A stretch of 51,720 nt of DNA from an uncultured Caryophanales bacterium (GTDB lineage: Bacteria; Bacillota_I; Bacilli_A; RF39; UBA660), in NCBI GenBank assembly GCA_946614095.1, contig CAMOGG010000006.1:1-51720 (forward strand), given 5' to 3'. Shown piece by piece: positions 1 through 7,961 of the stretch (positions are counted from its first letter, which is position 1; each line of letters begins with the position of its first letter). The position numbers and the translations under genes are program-made. The notes below the pieces were generated by a model. The model made no database searches and was not told where the DNA came from. It was given only the letters and a program-made list of their open reading frames with translations.

Positions 1-1532
1 TAAATGTTCATTACTTATCCATTCCTCTAACAATAGGAATGATTATGAGAATTCTATTTTTATTAATACTATTTTTAATTGTATTATTTTACTATCATAA
101 GCCAAAAGTAATAATACCATATTTAATAGTCGGGATATTGATGATATTTCATCTATTAGGAAATCAGCTATATAAAACAAATCCATCGAATTGGCAAGAA
201 TTACAAAATATAATGAAAACATTTTATTTTCCTTTGTTATTAGGAACAATTTATACAATAAAAGAAGATATTCAAATTAGTAATTTAACATTATTTACAT
301 CATTATTTTTATATCTAATCTTTATCTTTGTGCCATTATTATTAGGAGTAGGCTATAAAAGTTATAAAATTACAAAAGCTGGGACATTAGGTTTTTATAA
401 TTCGGCAAATGAAATAAGTGGCATTATTTCTATCTTAACTCCTATCATGTTTATTGTATTAAAAGAATCCAAAAAATGGATTCCTAGAATACTTTTAATA
501 ATAATGTATCTAACAGTAATTCTAATGATGGGTACCAAAACACCACTTTTAACTTTATGTTTTATTTCTGGAGCAACTTTAATGTACTTTTGGATTAGAT
601 GGAAAAAGAAAAAAGAAACAAAGAAGATAATTACATCTATTATCTTATTATTATTTAGTATCATAGGACTTAGTATTGTACTTCCTAAAACAAACTTTTA
701 TAAGAATATTGAAACTCATTTAGATTTCTTAGGAGTAGATAGTGTATTGGATGTATTAGAAAGCAAAGAATTAATGGATCATTTTATTTTTAGTCAGAGA
801 TTAACATTCTTACATAAAAAAGCAAGTATCTTTCATTCTGCTAATCTTTATCAAAAACTTTTTGGAATTGGTATCTTTCAAAATGGAGTAGAAACAAAAG
901 CAGTTGAAATGGATTACTTTGATATTTATTATAATTATGGATTGGTTGGATTCTTTATCTTCTTTGGAATTGTATTAACGATTCTTTATCAAATACTAAT
1001 AGAGGAAGAGGAAAAATCATTCAAACGATATATGATAAGAATCAGTCTATTATTAATAATAGTTCTATCTTTATTTACAGGTCATATCCTTGTTGCACCA
1101 TCAGTAAGTCTATTAGTAGTAACTATTATCTTATTATTAAATGATCAAAAGAAAAAGAGATACTTCATTAGTGGAAAAAAATTAGAAGAAAAAGATAACG
1201 ATATAATAGAAAAAATAAAAGGAAAAGATAATCTTCTAACAATCATCCAAGAAAATAAAGTTCCAAGAAATAAAATCTCTTTCTTATTTTTTAAAATTTT
1301 AAATTATCATAATTATGATAGTAGCTTTTATTTTTATAATACAGATGGAATAGGAAAAGACTTAGTAGAAGTAACTTCTAATCAAAGAATAATAGTAGTA
1401 AAGAGAATGAAACAAGAATATGAAGAATATGATTGGATTATTTGTAAAGAAAAAAGAAAAGTTCATTCTAAAAAAATAATTTATTCTGATGATAAGAAAC
1501 TTATGCAAAAAATTGAGTATCATGATAAATAA
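1..1532 (+). CDS. O-antigen ligase/polymerase-like membrane protein (5' partial)
   Basis: Multi-spanning membrane protein that resembles the Wzy/WaaL O-antigen polymerase/ligase family, which joins or ligates lipid-linked glycans outside the membrane. Many hydrophobic helices run through the first ~370 residues, with the loop 'TLGFYNSANEISGI' followed by a helix, as in this family; the last ~120 residues form a charged soluble tail. The frame is open to the first base of the window, and the ATG at 39 has no well-spaced ribosome binding site, so the gene probably begins upstream and 39 is not its true start. It is followed at once by a terminator. Its place next to rhamnose and glycosyltransferase genes fits polysaccharide assembly. 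The family call rests on topology and context; the polymerase versus ligase role cannot be decided. Confidence 0.65.
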   Translation, partial: NVHYLSIPLTIGMIMRILFLLILFLIVLFYYHKPKVIIPYLIVGILMIFHLLGNQLYKTNPSNWQELQNIMKTFYFPLLLGTIYTIKEDIQISNLTLFTSLFLYLIFIFVPLLLGVGYKSYKITKAGTLGFYNSANEISGIISILTPIMFIVLKESKKWIPRILLIIMYLTVILMMGTKTPLLTLCFISGATLMYFWIRWKKKKETKKIITSIILLLFSIIGLSIVLPKTNFYKNIETHLDFLGVDSVLDVLESKELMDHFIFSQRLTFLHKKASIFHSANLYQKLFGIGIFQNGVETKAVEMDYFDIYYNYGLVGFFIFFGIVLTILYQILIEEEEKSFKRYMIRISLLLIIVLSLFTGHILVAPSVSLLVVTIILLLNDQKKKRYFISGKKLEEKDNDIIEKIKGKDNLLTIIQENKVPRNKISFLFFKILNYHNYDSSFYFYNTDGIGKDLVEVTSNQRIIVVKRMKQEYEEYDWIICKEKRKVHSKKIIYSDDKKLMQKIEYHDK

Positions 1533-1542
1533 TAAAACAAAT

Positions 1543-1570
1543 AACCCAGAGAAAATCTGGGTTGTTTCTT
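1543..1570 (+). terminator. Rho-independent terminator
   Basis: Inverted repeat AACCCAGA / TCTGGGTT around a GAAAA loop, followed by a T-rich run. It closes the membrane-protein gene. Its right arm overlaps the -35 box of the next promoter. Confidence 0.85.
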
Positions 1571-1590
1571 TATGAAAAAAGGTTTATAAT
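1562..1590 (+). promoter_or_regulatory. Sigma-A promoter for the glycosyltransferase-rml operon
   Basis: TTGTTT at 1562-1567 and a perfect TATAAT at 1585-1590 with a 17-base spacer, 28 bases before the ATG at 1618. The -35 box lies in the tail of the preceding terminator. Confidence 0.7.
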
Positions 1591-1617
1591 AAAAGAGATG
1601 AAAGCGAGAATGTATAT

Positions 1618-2472
1618 ATGCAAAAGAAACTAGGAATGGTAATTGTAAACTATAACGATTTTAATATGACAAGTCGCTTACTAAAAAACGTAAGAAACTA
1701 TAAATGTTTAGATTTAATTGTTGTAGTAGATAACAATTCGCCAGATGATTCTTTTGAAAAGTTGAAAGAGTTTGAAAGTAACCGAATCACTATAATTAAA
1801 AATAAGTTTAGACAATACTCTTCGGGGTTAAATGTCGGTGCTAAATGCTTAATTAAAAAAGTAGGAGATTGTAATATTATATTTTCCAACTCAGATATCA
1901 TCATTAAAGGTGAGGAAGACTTAAAAAAACTTTCATCAAATATAAACTCGGATGTTGTAGTAGTAGGACCAACAGTAGATGAGCATGGTACATTAAATAG
2001 GGGATGGCACTTACCTAGTACCAATCAAGAAATACTATTCAATATCCCGCTTTTAAGCCGGTATTTTAAACAAAAATATCTACCATATAAAGAAGAAGAT
2101 TATAATAAGGATACTACCTATGTAGACGTTGTATCTGGCTGCTTCTTTATCGTAGATAGTAAATTTCTCATGGATAATGATTATTTTGACGAAACAACAT
2201 TTTTATATTATGAAGAACAAATTTTTGCAATGAAAGTAAAAGAAAAAAACAAAAAAGAATTAGTGGATAATACAGTAACCATTATTCATGATCATTCTGT
2301 ATCGATTGACAAAAGTATTAAAAGAGTAAAAAAACAAAAAATATTAAAGACGAGTCAAAGATACTTTGCAAAAAAATATCTAAAAGCGAATAAATTACAA
2401 ATGGCACTATTATACATAACAGATTATTTTTATCGAGGATTATTGTATCTAAGGTGTCTAATAGGGAGGTAA
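1618..2472 (+). CDS. GT2-family glycosyltransferase (rhamnosyltransferase-like)
   Basis: Family 2 glycosyltransferase, 284 residues, cytoplasmic face of the membrane. The N-terminus '[11 protein letters not shown]' followed by '[10 protein letters not shown]' is the nucleotide-binding start of the GT-A fold, and '[10 protein letters not shown]' sits where the metal-binding DxD region is expected. '[11 protein letters not shown]' resembles the ExD/E acceptor segment of rhamnosyltransferase-type GT2 enzymes. The gene ends one base before rmlA, so the two are co-transcribed and probably translationally linked. Use of dTDP-rhamnose is inferred from this linkage and not shown by the sequence. Confidence 0.82.
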   Translation: MQKKLGMVIVNYNDFNMTSRLLKNVRNYKCLDLIVVVDNNSPDDSFEKLKEFESNRITIIKNKFRQYSSGLNVGAKCLIKKVGDCNIIFSNSDIIIKGEEDLKKLSSNINSDVVVVGPTVDEHGTLNRGWHLPSTNQEILFNIPLLSRYFKQKYLPYKEEDYNKDTTYVDVVSGCFFIVDSKFLMDNDYFDETTFLYYEEQIFAMKVKEKNKKELVDNTVTIIHDHSVSIDKSIKRVKKQKILKTSQRYFAKKYLKANKLQMALLYITDYFYRGLLYLRCLIGR

Positions 2473-2473
2473 C

Positions 2474-3349
2474 ATGAAAGGAATTATTTTAGCTGGAGGG
2501 TCTGGAACAAGACTTTATCCAATTACAGAAGGGATTAGTAAACAACTAATGCCAATTTATGATAAACCAATGATTTATTATCCATTATCAACACTTATGT
2601 TAGCAGGAATTAAAGATATCTTGGTTATCACAACTCCAGAAGATCAAGCATCTTTTCAAAAATTATTAAAAGATGGAACAACATTTGGTATCAATATTTC
2701 ATATGTTGTACAGCCATCACCAGATGGACTAGCTCAAGCATTTATTCTAGGAGAAGAATTCATACAAGATGACGAATGTGCAATGATACTAGGAGACAAT
2801 ATCTTCTATGGAAATGGCTTTAATGAAGCACTTCAGCGAGCAAAACAAAATGCAGAAGAAGGATATGCAACGATTTTTGGAAATCAAGTAAAAGACCCAG
2901 AACGATTTGGAATTATGGAATTAGATGGTGATAAGGTAATTAGTGTAGAAGAAAAACCTGAACACCCTAAGTCTAATTATGCTATTACTGGATTATATTT
3001 TTATCCAAAAGGAGTATCAGAAAAAGCGAAAGAAATTACTCCATCAGATAGAGGAGAATTAGAAATTACATCTCTTAATGACGTATACTTACAAGATAGA
3101 AAATTAAAAGCAGAAATATTAGGTGATGAATTCACATGGTTTGATACAGGAACATTTGATAGTGAATTAGATGCTGCTAATATGATTAGAACAATTGAAA
3201 ATAATAAGGATAAAGTCATTTGCTGTCCAGAACAAATTGCTTATTATAAGAATTGGATTAGTAAAGACAAGTTACAAGAAAGAGCAAAAGTATTAAGTAA
3301 AAATAATTATGGAAAATATCTACAAAAAGTAGTAGATGAAACAAAATAG
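2474..3349 (+). CDS. rmlA: Glucose-1-phosphate thymidylyltransferase RmlA
   Basis: First enzyme of dTDP-L-rhamnose synthesis: glucose-1-phosphate plus dTTP gives dTDP-glucose. The 291-residue length is typical. The signature '[11 protein letters not shown]' (residues 8-18) binds the nucleotide; '[16 protein letters not shown]' and 'ILGDNIFYG' are standard RmlA blocks, and '[20 protein letters not shown]' is the sugar-binding segment. A GGGAGG ribosome binding site overlaps the end of the upstream glycosyltransferase. The next gene's ribosome binding site overlaps this stop codon, so the rml genes form one operon in the order A, CD, B. Confidence 0.97.
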   Translation: MKGIILAGGSGTRLYPITEGISKQLMPIYDKPMIYYPLSTLMLAGIKDILVITTPEDQASFQKLLKDGTTFGINISYVVQPSPDGLAQAFILGEEFIQDDECAMILGDNIFYGNGFNEALQRAKQNAEEGYATIFGNQVKDPERFGIMELDGDKVISVEEKPEHPKSNYAITGLYFYPKGVSEKAKEITPSDRGELEITSLNDVYLQDRKLKAEILGDEFTWFDTGTFDSELDAANMIRTIENNKDKVICCPEQIAYYKNWISKDKLQERAKVLSKNNYGKYLQKVVDETK

Positions 3350-3359
3350 GAGGGTATGG

Positions 3360-4874
3360 ATGAATCGATTAGATTTTGAACAAGGTAGAGAAGAAGATAA
3401 ATGCGTAGATTTTAAATCAAATATTATTAAAACAAATTTAGAGGATTGCTATATCATTGAAGAAAATAGATTTGGAGATAGTAGAGGATATTTTACTTCT
3501 GTAACAAGCAAACAATTAGAAGCATTAGACTTTAGAAAATGGAGTCAAAAGAGTGAATCTATGTCTGCCAAAGGAACAATCAGAGGATTACACTTCCAAA
3601 AAGATCCTTATTGCCAAGCAAAAGTAGTAAGTTGTACCAAAGGAGCTGTTTTAGATGTTGTAGTTGATATGAGAAAAGATTCTCCAACTTATGGGAAGTA
3701 TACGGCTATTGAATTAACTCCAGAAAATGGAAGAATGTTATATGTTCCACGTGGATATGCTCATGGATTTTTAGCACTAACGGATGATGCAACTTTTAAC
3801 TATATGGTAGATAATGAATATGCTCCAAGAATGGAAGGAGGAGTTCTTTGGAATGATCCAGCCATCAATATTCCATGGGATGAAATCTTTGAAGAATATG
3901 GAATAGAAGAACCATTATTATCTGATAAAGATAGAGATAGAATCCCTCTATCAGAAAGTGAAGTAAATTTTTTAAGAAGACCAAAAAAGTATCTAGTAAC
4001 AGGAGTAAATGGTCAATTAGGATATGATATTGTAAAGGAACTAAATGAAAGAGGAGAATATGATGTTCTAGCTGTTGATAAAGAGGAAATGGATATTACA
4101 GATAGAGAACAAGTAATGAGAATTGTAAAGGCTTATCAACCAGATGTAATCTTCCATTGTGCTGCATGGACTGCTGTAGATAAAGCAGAAGAATTAAAAG
4201 ATGCTTGTCAAAATGTAAATGTAGAAGGAACAAAAAATCTAGCAGATGCTTCTATCGAAGTAGGTGCCAAAATTGTTTATATGTCAACAGATTATGTCTT
4301 TGATGGAGAAAAAGAAGGATTGTATAATGAAGAAGACACACCAAATCCAAAGAGCGTGTACGGACAAACAAAATTGGATGGTGAAGAAGAAGTTAGAAGA
4401 AATCCAAATCATTTCATTACTCGTATTTCATGGGTATTTGGAGAAAATGGAAACAATTTCATTAAAACTATGCTAAAACTAGCTGACAAATATCCAGAAT
4501 TAACAGTTGTAGATGATCAAATTGGTTCTCCAACATATACGGTAGATCTTGCTAAGCTTCTAGTAGAAATGGCAGAAACAGAAAAATATGGAACTTATCA
4601 TGTGAATAATGAAGGATACTGTTCTTGGGCAGAATTTGCAAGATATATTATGGAAAGTAATGATAAAAATACAGTTATTAAGCCAGTAACGACAGAAGAA
4701 TATTATGATGGAAAAGATACAACATTTATAGCATATAGACCACGTAATTCAAAATTGGATAAAACAAAATTAGAAGAAGAGTTTTATAGACTACCATCAT
4801 GGCAAGATGCTACAGATAGATATTGTAAGCAATTAACCAAATCAAAAAAATGGTGGTTAGAAAACTTAAAATAA
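3360..4874 (+). CDS. rmlCD: Fused RmlC-RmlD: dTDP-4-dehydrorhamnose 3,5-epimerase / reductase
   Basis: Bifunctional protein of 504 residues doing the last two steps of dTDP-L-rhamnose synthesis. Residues ~25-190 are RmlC: 'GTIRGLHFQ' with His78 and 'VPRGYAHGF' belong to the epimerase cupin. Residues ~209-504 are RmlD: Rossmann 'VTGVNGQLG', 'YMSTDYVFDG', and the YxxxK pair Tyr334/Lys338 in 'SVYGQTKLDGE'. The linker is only ~20 residues. The ATG at 3360 is preferred over one at 3336 because an AGGAGGG site at 3348-3354 is correctly spaced for it. No frameshift is visible, so the fusion is real. It lies between rmlA and rmlB with tight spacing. Confidence 0.95.
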   Translation: MNRLDFEQGREEDKCVDFKSNIIKTNLEDCYIIEENRFGDSRGYFTSVTSKQLEALDFRKWSQKSESMSAKGTIRGLHFQKDPYCQAKVVSCTKGAVLDVVVDMRKDSPTYGKYTAIELTPENGRMLYVPRGYAHGFLALTDDATFNYMVDNEYAPRMEGGVLWNDPAINIPWDEIFEEYGIEEPLLSDKDRDRIPLSESEVNFLRRPKKYLVTGVNGQLGYDIVKELNERGEYDVLAVDKEEMDITDREQVMRIVKAYQPDVIFHCAAWTAVDKAEELKDACQNVNVEGTKNLADASIEVGAKIVYMSTDYVFDGEKEGLYNEEDTPNPKSVYGQTKLDGEEEVRRNPNHFITRISWVFGENGNNFIKTMLKLADKYPELTVVDDQIGSPTYTVDLAKLLVEMAETEKYGTYHVNNEGYCSWAEFARYIMESNDKNTVIKPVTTEEYYDGKDTTFIAYRPRNSKLDKTKLEEEFYRLPSWQDATDRYCKQLTKSKKWWLENLK

Positions 4875-4884
4875 AGGAGAAAAT

Positions 4885-5889
4885 ATGAAATTTTTAATAA
4901 CAGGTGGAGCAGGTTTCATTGGAAGTAACTATTGTCACTATGTTGTAGATAAATATCCAGAAGACAAGTTTGTATGTTTAGATGCTCTAACCTATGCAGG
5001 TAATTATAATAATATTAAGTCTCTAGAAAATAAAGAGAATTTTAAATTTGTACATGGAGATATTACAGATAGAGATTTTATAGATAAACTATTTAGAGAA
5101 GAACAATTCGATGTAGTAATTAACTTTGCTGCAGAATCTCATGTAGATAATTCTATTAAAAATCCAGGCATCTTTCTAACAACAAATATCATAGGAACCC
5201 AAGTATTAATGGATGCATCTTTGAAATATAATGTAAAAAGATATCATCAAGTATCAACAGATGAAGTATATGGAGACCTTCCATTAGATAGACCAGACTT
5301 ATTATTTACAGAAGATACACCAATTCATACATCAAGTCCATATTCTTCATCCAAAGCAGGAGCAGATTTACTTGTGGGAGCTTATTATAGAACTTTTGGT
5401 CTTCCAGTAACTATCTCAAGATGTAGTAATAACTACGGACCATATCAATTTCCAGAAAAATTAATTCCAGTAATTTTTTCTAAAGCAATGAAAGATGAGC
5501 ATGTTCCTGTTTATGGAACAGGAGAAAATATAAGAGACTGGATTCATGTCCATGACCATAACGTTGGAGTAGACTTGATTGTTAGAAATGGTAAAGTAGG
5601 AGAAGTGTATAATCTAGGAGGGCACTCTGAAAGAAATAACTTAACTGTTGTAAAAACTATTTTAAAGCAATTAGGGAAAAGTGAAGACTTAATAGAATTT
5701 GTAGAAGATAGAAAAGGACATGACTTAAGATATGCCATTGATTCTACCAAAGCAGAAAAAGAATTGGGATGGAATAGAACTTACAATTTTGAAGATGGTA
5801 TCAAAGAAACAATTGATTGGTATTTAAACAATCAAGATTGGGTAGAAGACATCTTAAATGGTAATTATAAAAATGCTTACAAAGATTAG
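4885..5889 (+). CDS. rmlB: dTDP-glucose 4,6-dehydratase RmlB
   Basis: Converts dTDP-glucose to dTDP-4-keto-6-deoxyglucose, the second step of dTDP-rhamnose synthesis; an NAD-dependent short-chain dehydrogenase-type enzyme. Residues 7-13 hold the Rossmann 'GGAGFIG'; 'QVSTDEVYG' gives the catalytic Thr125/Asp126/Glu127, and Tyr153/Lys157 form the YxxxK pair. 'SRCSNNYGPYQFPEK' and 'GTGENIRDWIHV' are family blocks. The length of 334 residues is usual. It begins 10 bases after rmlCD with an AAGGAGA site and ends inside a strong terminator, so it is the last gene of the operon. Confidence 0.97.
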   Translation: MKFLITGGAGFIGSNYCHYVVDKYPEDKFVCLDALTYAGNYNNIKSLENKENFKFVHGDITDRDFIDKLFREEQFDVVINFAAESHVDNSIKNPGIFLTTNIIGTQVLMDASLKYNVKRYHQVSTDEVYGDLPLDRPDLLFTEDTPIHTSSPYSSSKAGADLLVGAYYRTFGLPVTISRCSNNYGPYQFPEKLIPVIFSKAMKDEHVPVYGTGENIRDWIHVHDHNVGVDLIVRNGKVGEVYNLGGHSERNNLTVVKTILKQLGKSEDLIEFVEDRKGHDLRYAIDSTKAEKELGWNRTYNFEDGIKETIDWYLNNQDWVEDILNGNYKNAYKD

Positions 5890-5905
5890 TAAGCATTTTT
5901 TTATT
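5871..5905. terminator. Terminator between convergent genes
   Basis: AAATGCTTAC at 5871-5880 pairs with GTAAGCATTT at 5889-5898 and is followed by T runs. The stem includes the rmlB stop codon. It ends the rml operon; the complementary strand is less T-rich on its far side, so activity for the convergent acyltransferase gene is uncertain. Confidence 0.85.
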
Positions 5906-6938
5906 TTTTCTTTCCTTCTAATATAGGAAGATAAATAGTAATCCTTTGAATAATAGGAGTATGGATTAAAAACTGAATAAAAGTAACAAGAATAGCATAA
6001 TAAGTAGAAGTCATAATCGGTTTTGATAGATGAAACATCTCAAAAAGAGTAATAGCAAAAACATTATGAGTAATATATTCTAATCCCATATGGGCCATAG
6101 TATGATTCCCAATCTCAGTAAGAATAGAAGAATTTGTCAAAAACGTAGAAAAATAAATCATGGTAATAATATTAATAAGAGATGTAACAATCAAATAATT
6201 CGTCTGGACAAAAGGATGATATTCCAAAATAATAGATAAATTAAAAATTTGTGAAATATTTTTAAAAAACAAAAATACAGATACAAAGAAAGAGAAAGTT
6301 CCAATCAAATGGAATATTTTAATATTCTTTTTGGAATCATTTCGATGTTGAATAAAAGAACAAATAGAAGAGAAGGAAACTGTTCCGAAACAATACCAAA
6401 ATAAATAATTTAGAGTAGACTCAATATAAAGATAATTAAATACGATATTAGAAGGAAAAGTAACTGGGAACAATCCATGTTTTCCAAAACAAACTAATAA
6501 TAAATAGGAGAGGATAAAGATTATTTTATCATTCTGAATATATTTTTTTAAAAGATAATAAGTAATAGAAATCATAAATAATGCGGGAAAAAACCAATAA
6601 TTAGGTTGTATATGTCGAATATCGGATATAGCATAAAAAAAGTCTTGAAGATGAACAGCAGAATCAAAATGATTCCAAATGAAACTAATAATTCCCCATA
6701 AAATCATAGGAATCAGTAATCCCTTTCCTTTTTTTATGAAATATTCTTTAAATGAATTCTTTTTTACACAGTCAATAGCAAAAAAACCAGAAAGAATAAA
6801 AAACAATTTTAAATGAAAAGAATAAGCAAAATCATGTAGATGAGGAGTATCCCAATGACCTAAAAATACAAATATAATTGCTAATGCTCTACAAATATCA
6901 ATCCATTCGATTCTTTCTTTTTTTACTTTTTGCCTCAT
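5901..6938 (-). CDS. Acyltransferase family 3 membrane protein
   Basis: Integral membrane acyltransferase of the OafA/WecH type (acyltransferase-3, ~345 residues), which adds acetyl or other acyl groups to surface sugars. The N-terminus 'RIEWIDICRALAIIFVFLGHW' holds the family's R-x10-H pattern, and 'FHLKLFFILSGFF' is the second conserved block. About ten hydrophobic helices follow. The ATG has a GAGAGAGGG ribosome binding site. It lies alone on the minus strand beside the rhamnose operon, so O-acylation of the wall polysaccharide is a reasonable inference. The substrate is unknown. Confidence 0.85.
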   Translation of the reverse strand: MRQKVKKERIEWIDICRALAIIFVFLGHWDTPHLHDFAYSFHLKLFFILSGFFAIDCVKKNSFKEYFIKKGKGLLIPMILWGIISFIWNHFDSAVHLQDFFYAISDIRHIQPNYWFFPALFMISITYYLLKKYIQNDKIIFILSYLLLVCFGKHGLFPVTFPSNIVFNYLYIESTLNYLFWYCFGTVSFSSICSFIQHRNDSKKNIKIFHLIGTFSFFVSVFLFFKNISQIFNLSIILEYHPFVQTNYLIVTSLINIITMIYFSTFLTNSSILTEIGNHTMAHMGLEYITHNVFAITLFEMFHLSKPIMTSTYYAILVTFIQFLIHTPIIQRITIYLPILEGKKK

Positions 6939-7006
6939 AAAAATCCCTCTCTCTCATTACAATAATTGTTATATATTTAATAAATAAAAAAGTCAAATAT
7001 TTCAGC

Positions 7007-7034
7007 TTGAAAAAATAAAGTTCAATGATATATT
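7007..7034 (+). promoter_or_regulatory. Possible promoter of the broken surface-protein gene
   Basis: TTGAAA at 7007-7012 and TATATT at 7029-7034 with a 16-base spacer, 28 bases before the ATG at 7063. The match is moderate. Confidence 0.4.
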
Positions 7035-7062
7035 GAATGCAAATAAAATAGTGAGGTGCAAT

Positions 7063-7831
7063 ATGAGAAAAAAATCTAAAAAAAATAGTATTGTTATTGA
7101 TTCTAAGTATATTTTTCATACCATTATATGGAAATGCTGAAGATAATATCTTTGTAAGCATTCAACCACCAGTGATAGGTGAGAACTTTCAAAATATGAT
7201 TTGGGGTAGTTTTTCTCCAGATGCCAATATTTCGCTAGAATTGTACAATAACACGGATCATGTAGTAGTTTTGGAGAATACAAGTATTAAAAAGAACAAG
7301 GACTATACATTAAGTGTACGACTAAATACCTTTGACAATGAACCTTGGGATAATAATAAAAATGTTTCAATCTATGATTATAATAATTCAGATTATTACG
7401 TCGATAAAACAGATGCTACAATAACAAATGATTCTTATGAATTTCAAATTCATTACAATACTAGACAAGAAAAGACAAAAATTTATGGATCTTTAAGATT
7501 ATCTTCATTTGGAAAACCATCTATAGGAAAGAATATTACCTACAATGAAATGAATAAATCTGATTCCAATAAAAGATATTATACCATTATCCAAGGATGG
7601 TATGAAGAAAACTCTAACACAAGATTAACAGAAAATGATGTATTCCAAGCTAATAAAACTTATGAATATCACATTTCCTTAATTCCAAAAGATGGATACA
7701 CATTTAGTGATTATTTAAATGTAGATAGTTACATTCTAAGAGAATCTGGTTATTATCAATATCATGAGAATGAAATAGTAACCAACACCAACAAGAACAG
7801 ATATCAAAAATTCACAGCCATTTGTGGATAA
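7063..7831 (+). pseudogene. Broken exported surface protein, frameshifted start and truncated end
   Basis: The ATG at 7063 has a good GAGGTG site, but its frame stops after 25 codons. One base removed from the run of eight A at 7078-7085 would join MRKKSKK to a clear signal peptide (hydrophobic 'VLLLILSIFFIPLYGNA') and to ~240 residues of exported protein. That body shows two possible sheet-rich modules ('VSIQPPVIGENF', 'GKPSIGKNI', 'YEYHISLIPKDGYTF') that I cannot assign to a family. Its end runs out of frame into a copy of the 3' tail of the ChW gene ending at 14780, so start, body and tail occupy three different frames. It is most likely a decayed paralogue that lost its ChW repeats. A length change in the A run (phase variation) or an assembly error could explain the first frameshift only. 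Confidence 0.6.
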
Positions 7832-7886
7832 AAAAGAACAAAATATTTTAAAATAGTGGAAAAGAAAGTAGAAAATACTTTCTTTT
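7786..7886 (+). repeat. Copy 1 of ~100-bp gene-tail/terminator repeat
   Basis: Nearly identical to 14710-14810, which is the final coding part, stop region and terminator of the large ChW gene. The few differences include paired changes in the terminator stem. Here the copy lies out of frame with the upstream coding body. Confidence 0.9.
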
Positions 7887-7888
7887 TT
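7863..7888 (+). terminator. Rho-independent terminator
   Basis: GAAAGTA / TACTTTC stem around GAAAA, followed by a run of T. It is homologous to the terminator at 14787-14810. Confidence 0.8.
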
Positions 7889-7911
7889 CTTTATAAAAAA
7901 GTGAAGAATGT

Positions 7912-7939
7912 TTGTAATTTAGAAAAAATGTGCTATATT
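7912..7939 (+). promoter_or_regulatory. Promoter with extended -10 for the papain-like protease
   Basis: TTGTAA at 7912-7917 and TATATT at 7934-7939 with a 16-base spacer, the latter preceded by TGC, an extended -10 element. It lies 22 bases before the start codon at 7962. Confidence 0.6.
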
Positions 7940-7961
7940 AATAATAGAGGAGAGTCGAAAA

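Noticed and set aside
43-258. Minus-strand frame inside the first membrane-protein gene, and similar frames on the opposite strand of other genes
   Set aside because: They lie wholly inside well-supported genes, lack ribosome binding sites and give biased, unfamiliar proteins; they are shadow frames.
5901-6938. Acyltransferase gene as a possible membrane-bound sensor or flippase
   Set aside because: The acyltransferase-3 blocks at the N-terminus are clear.
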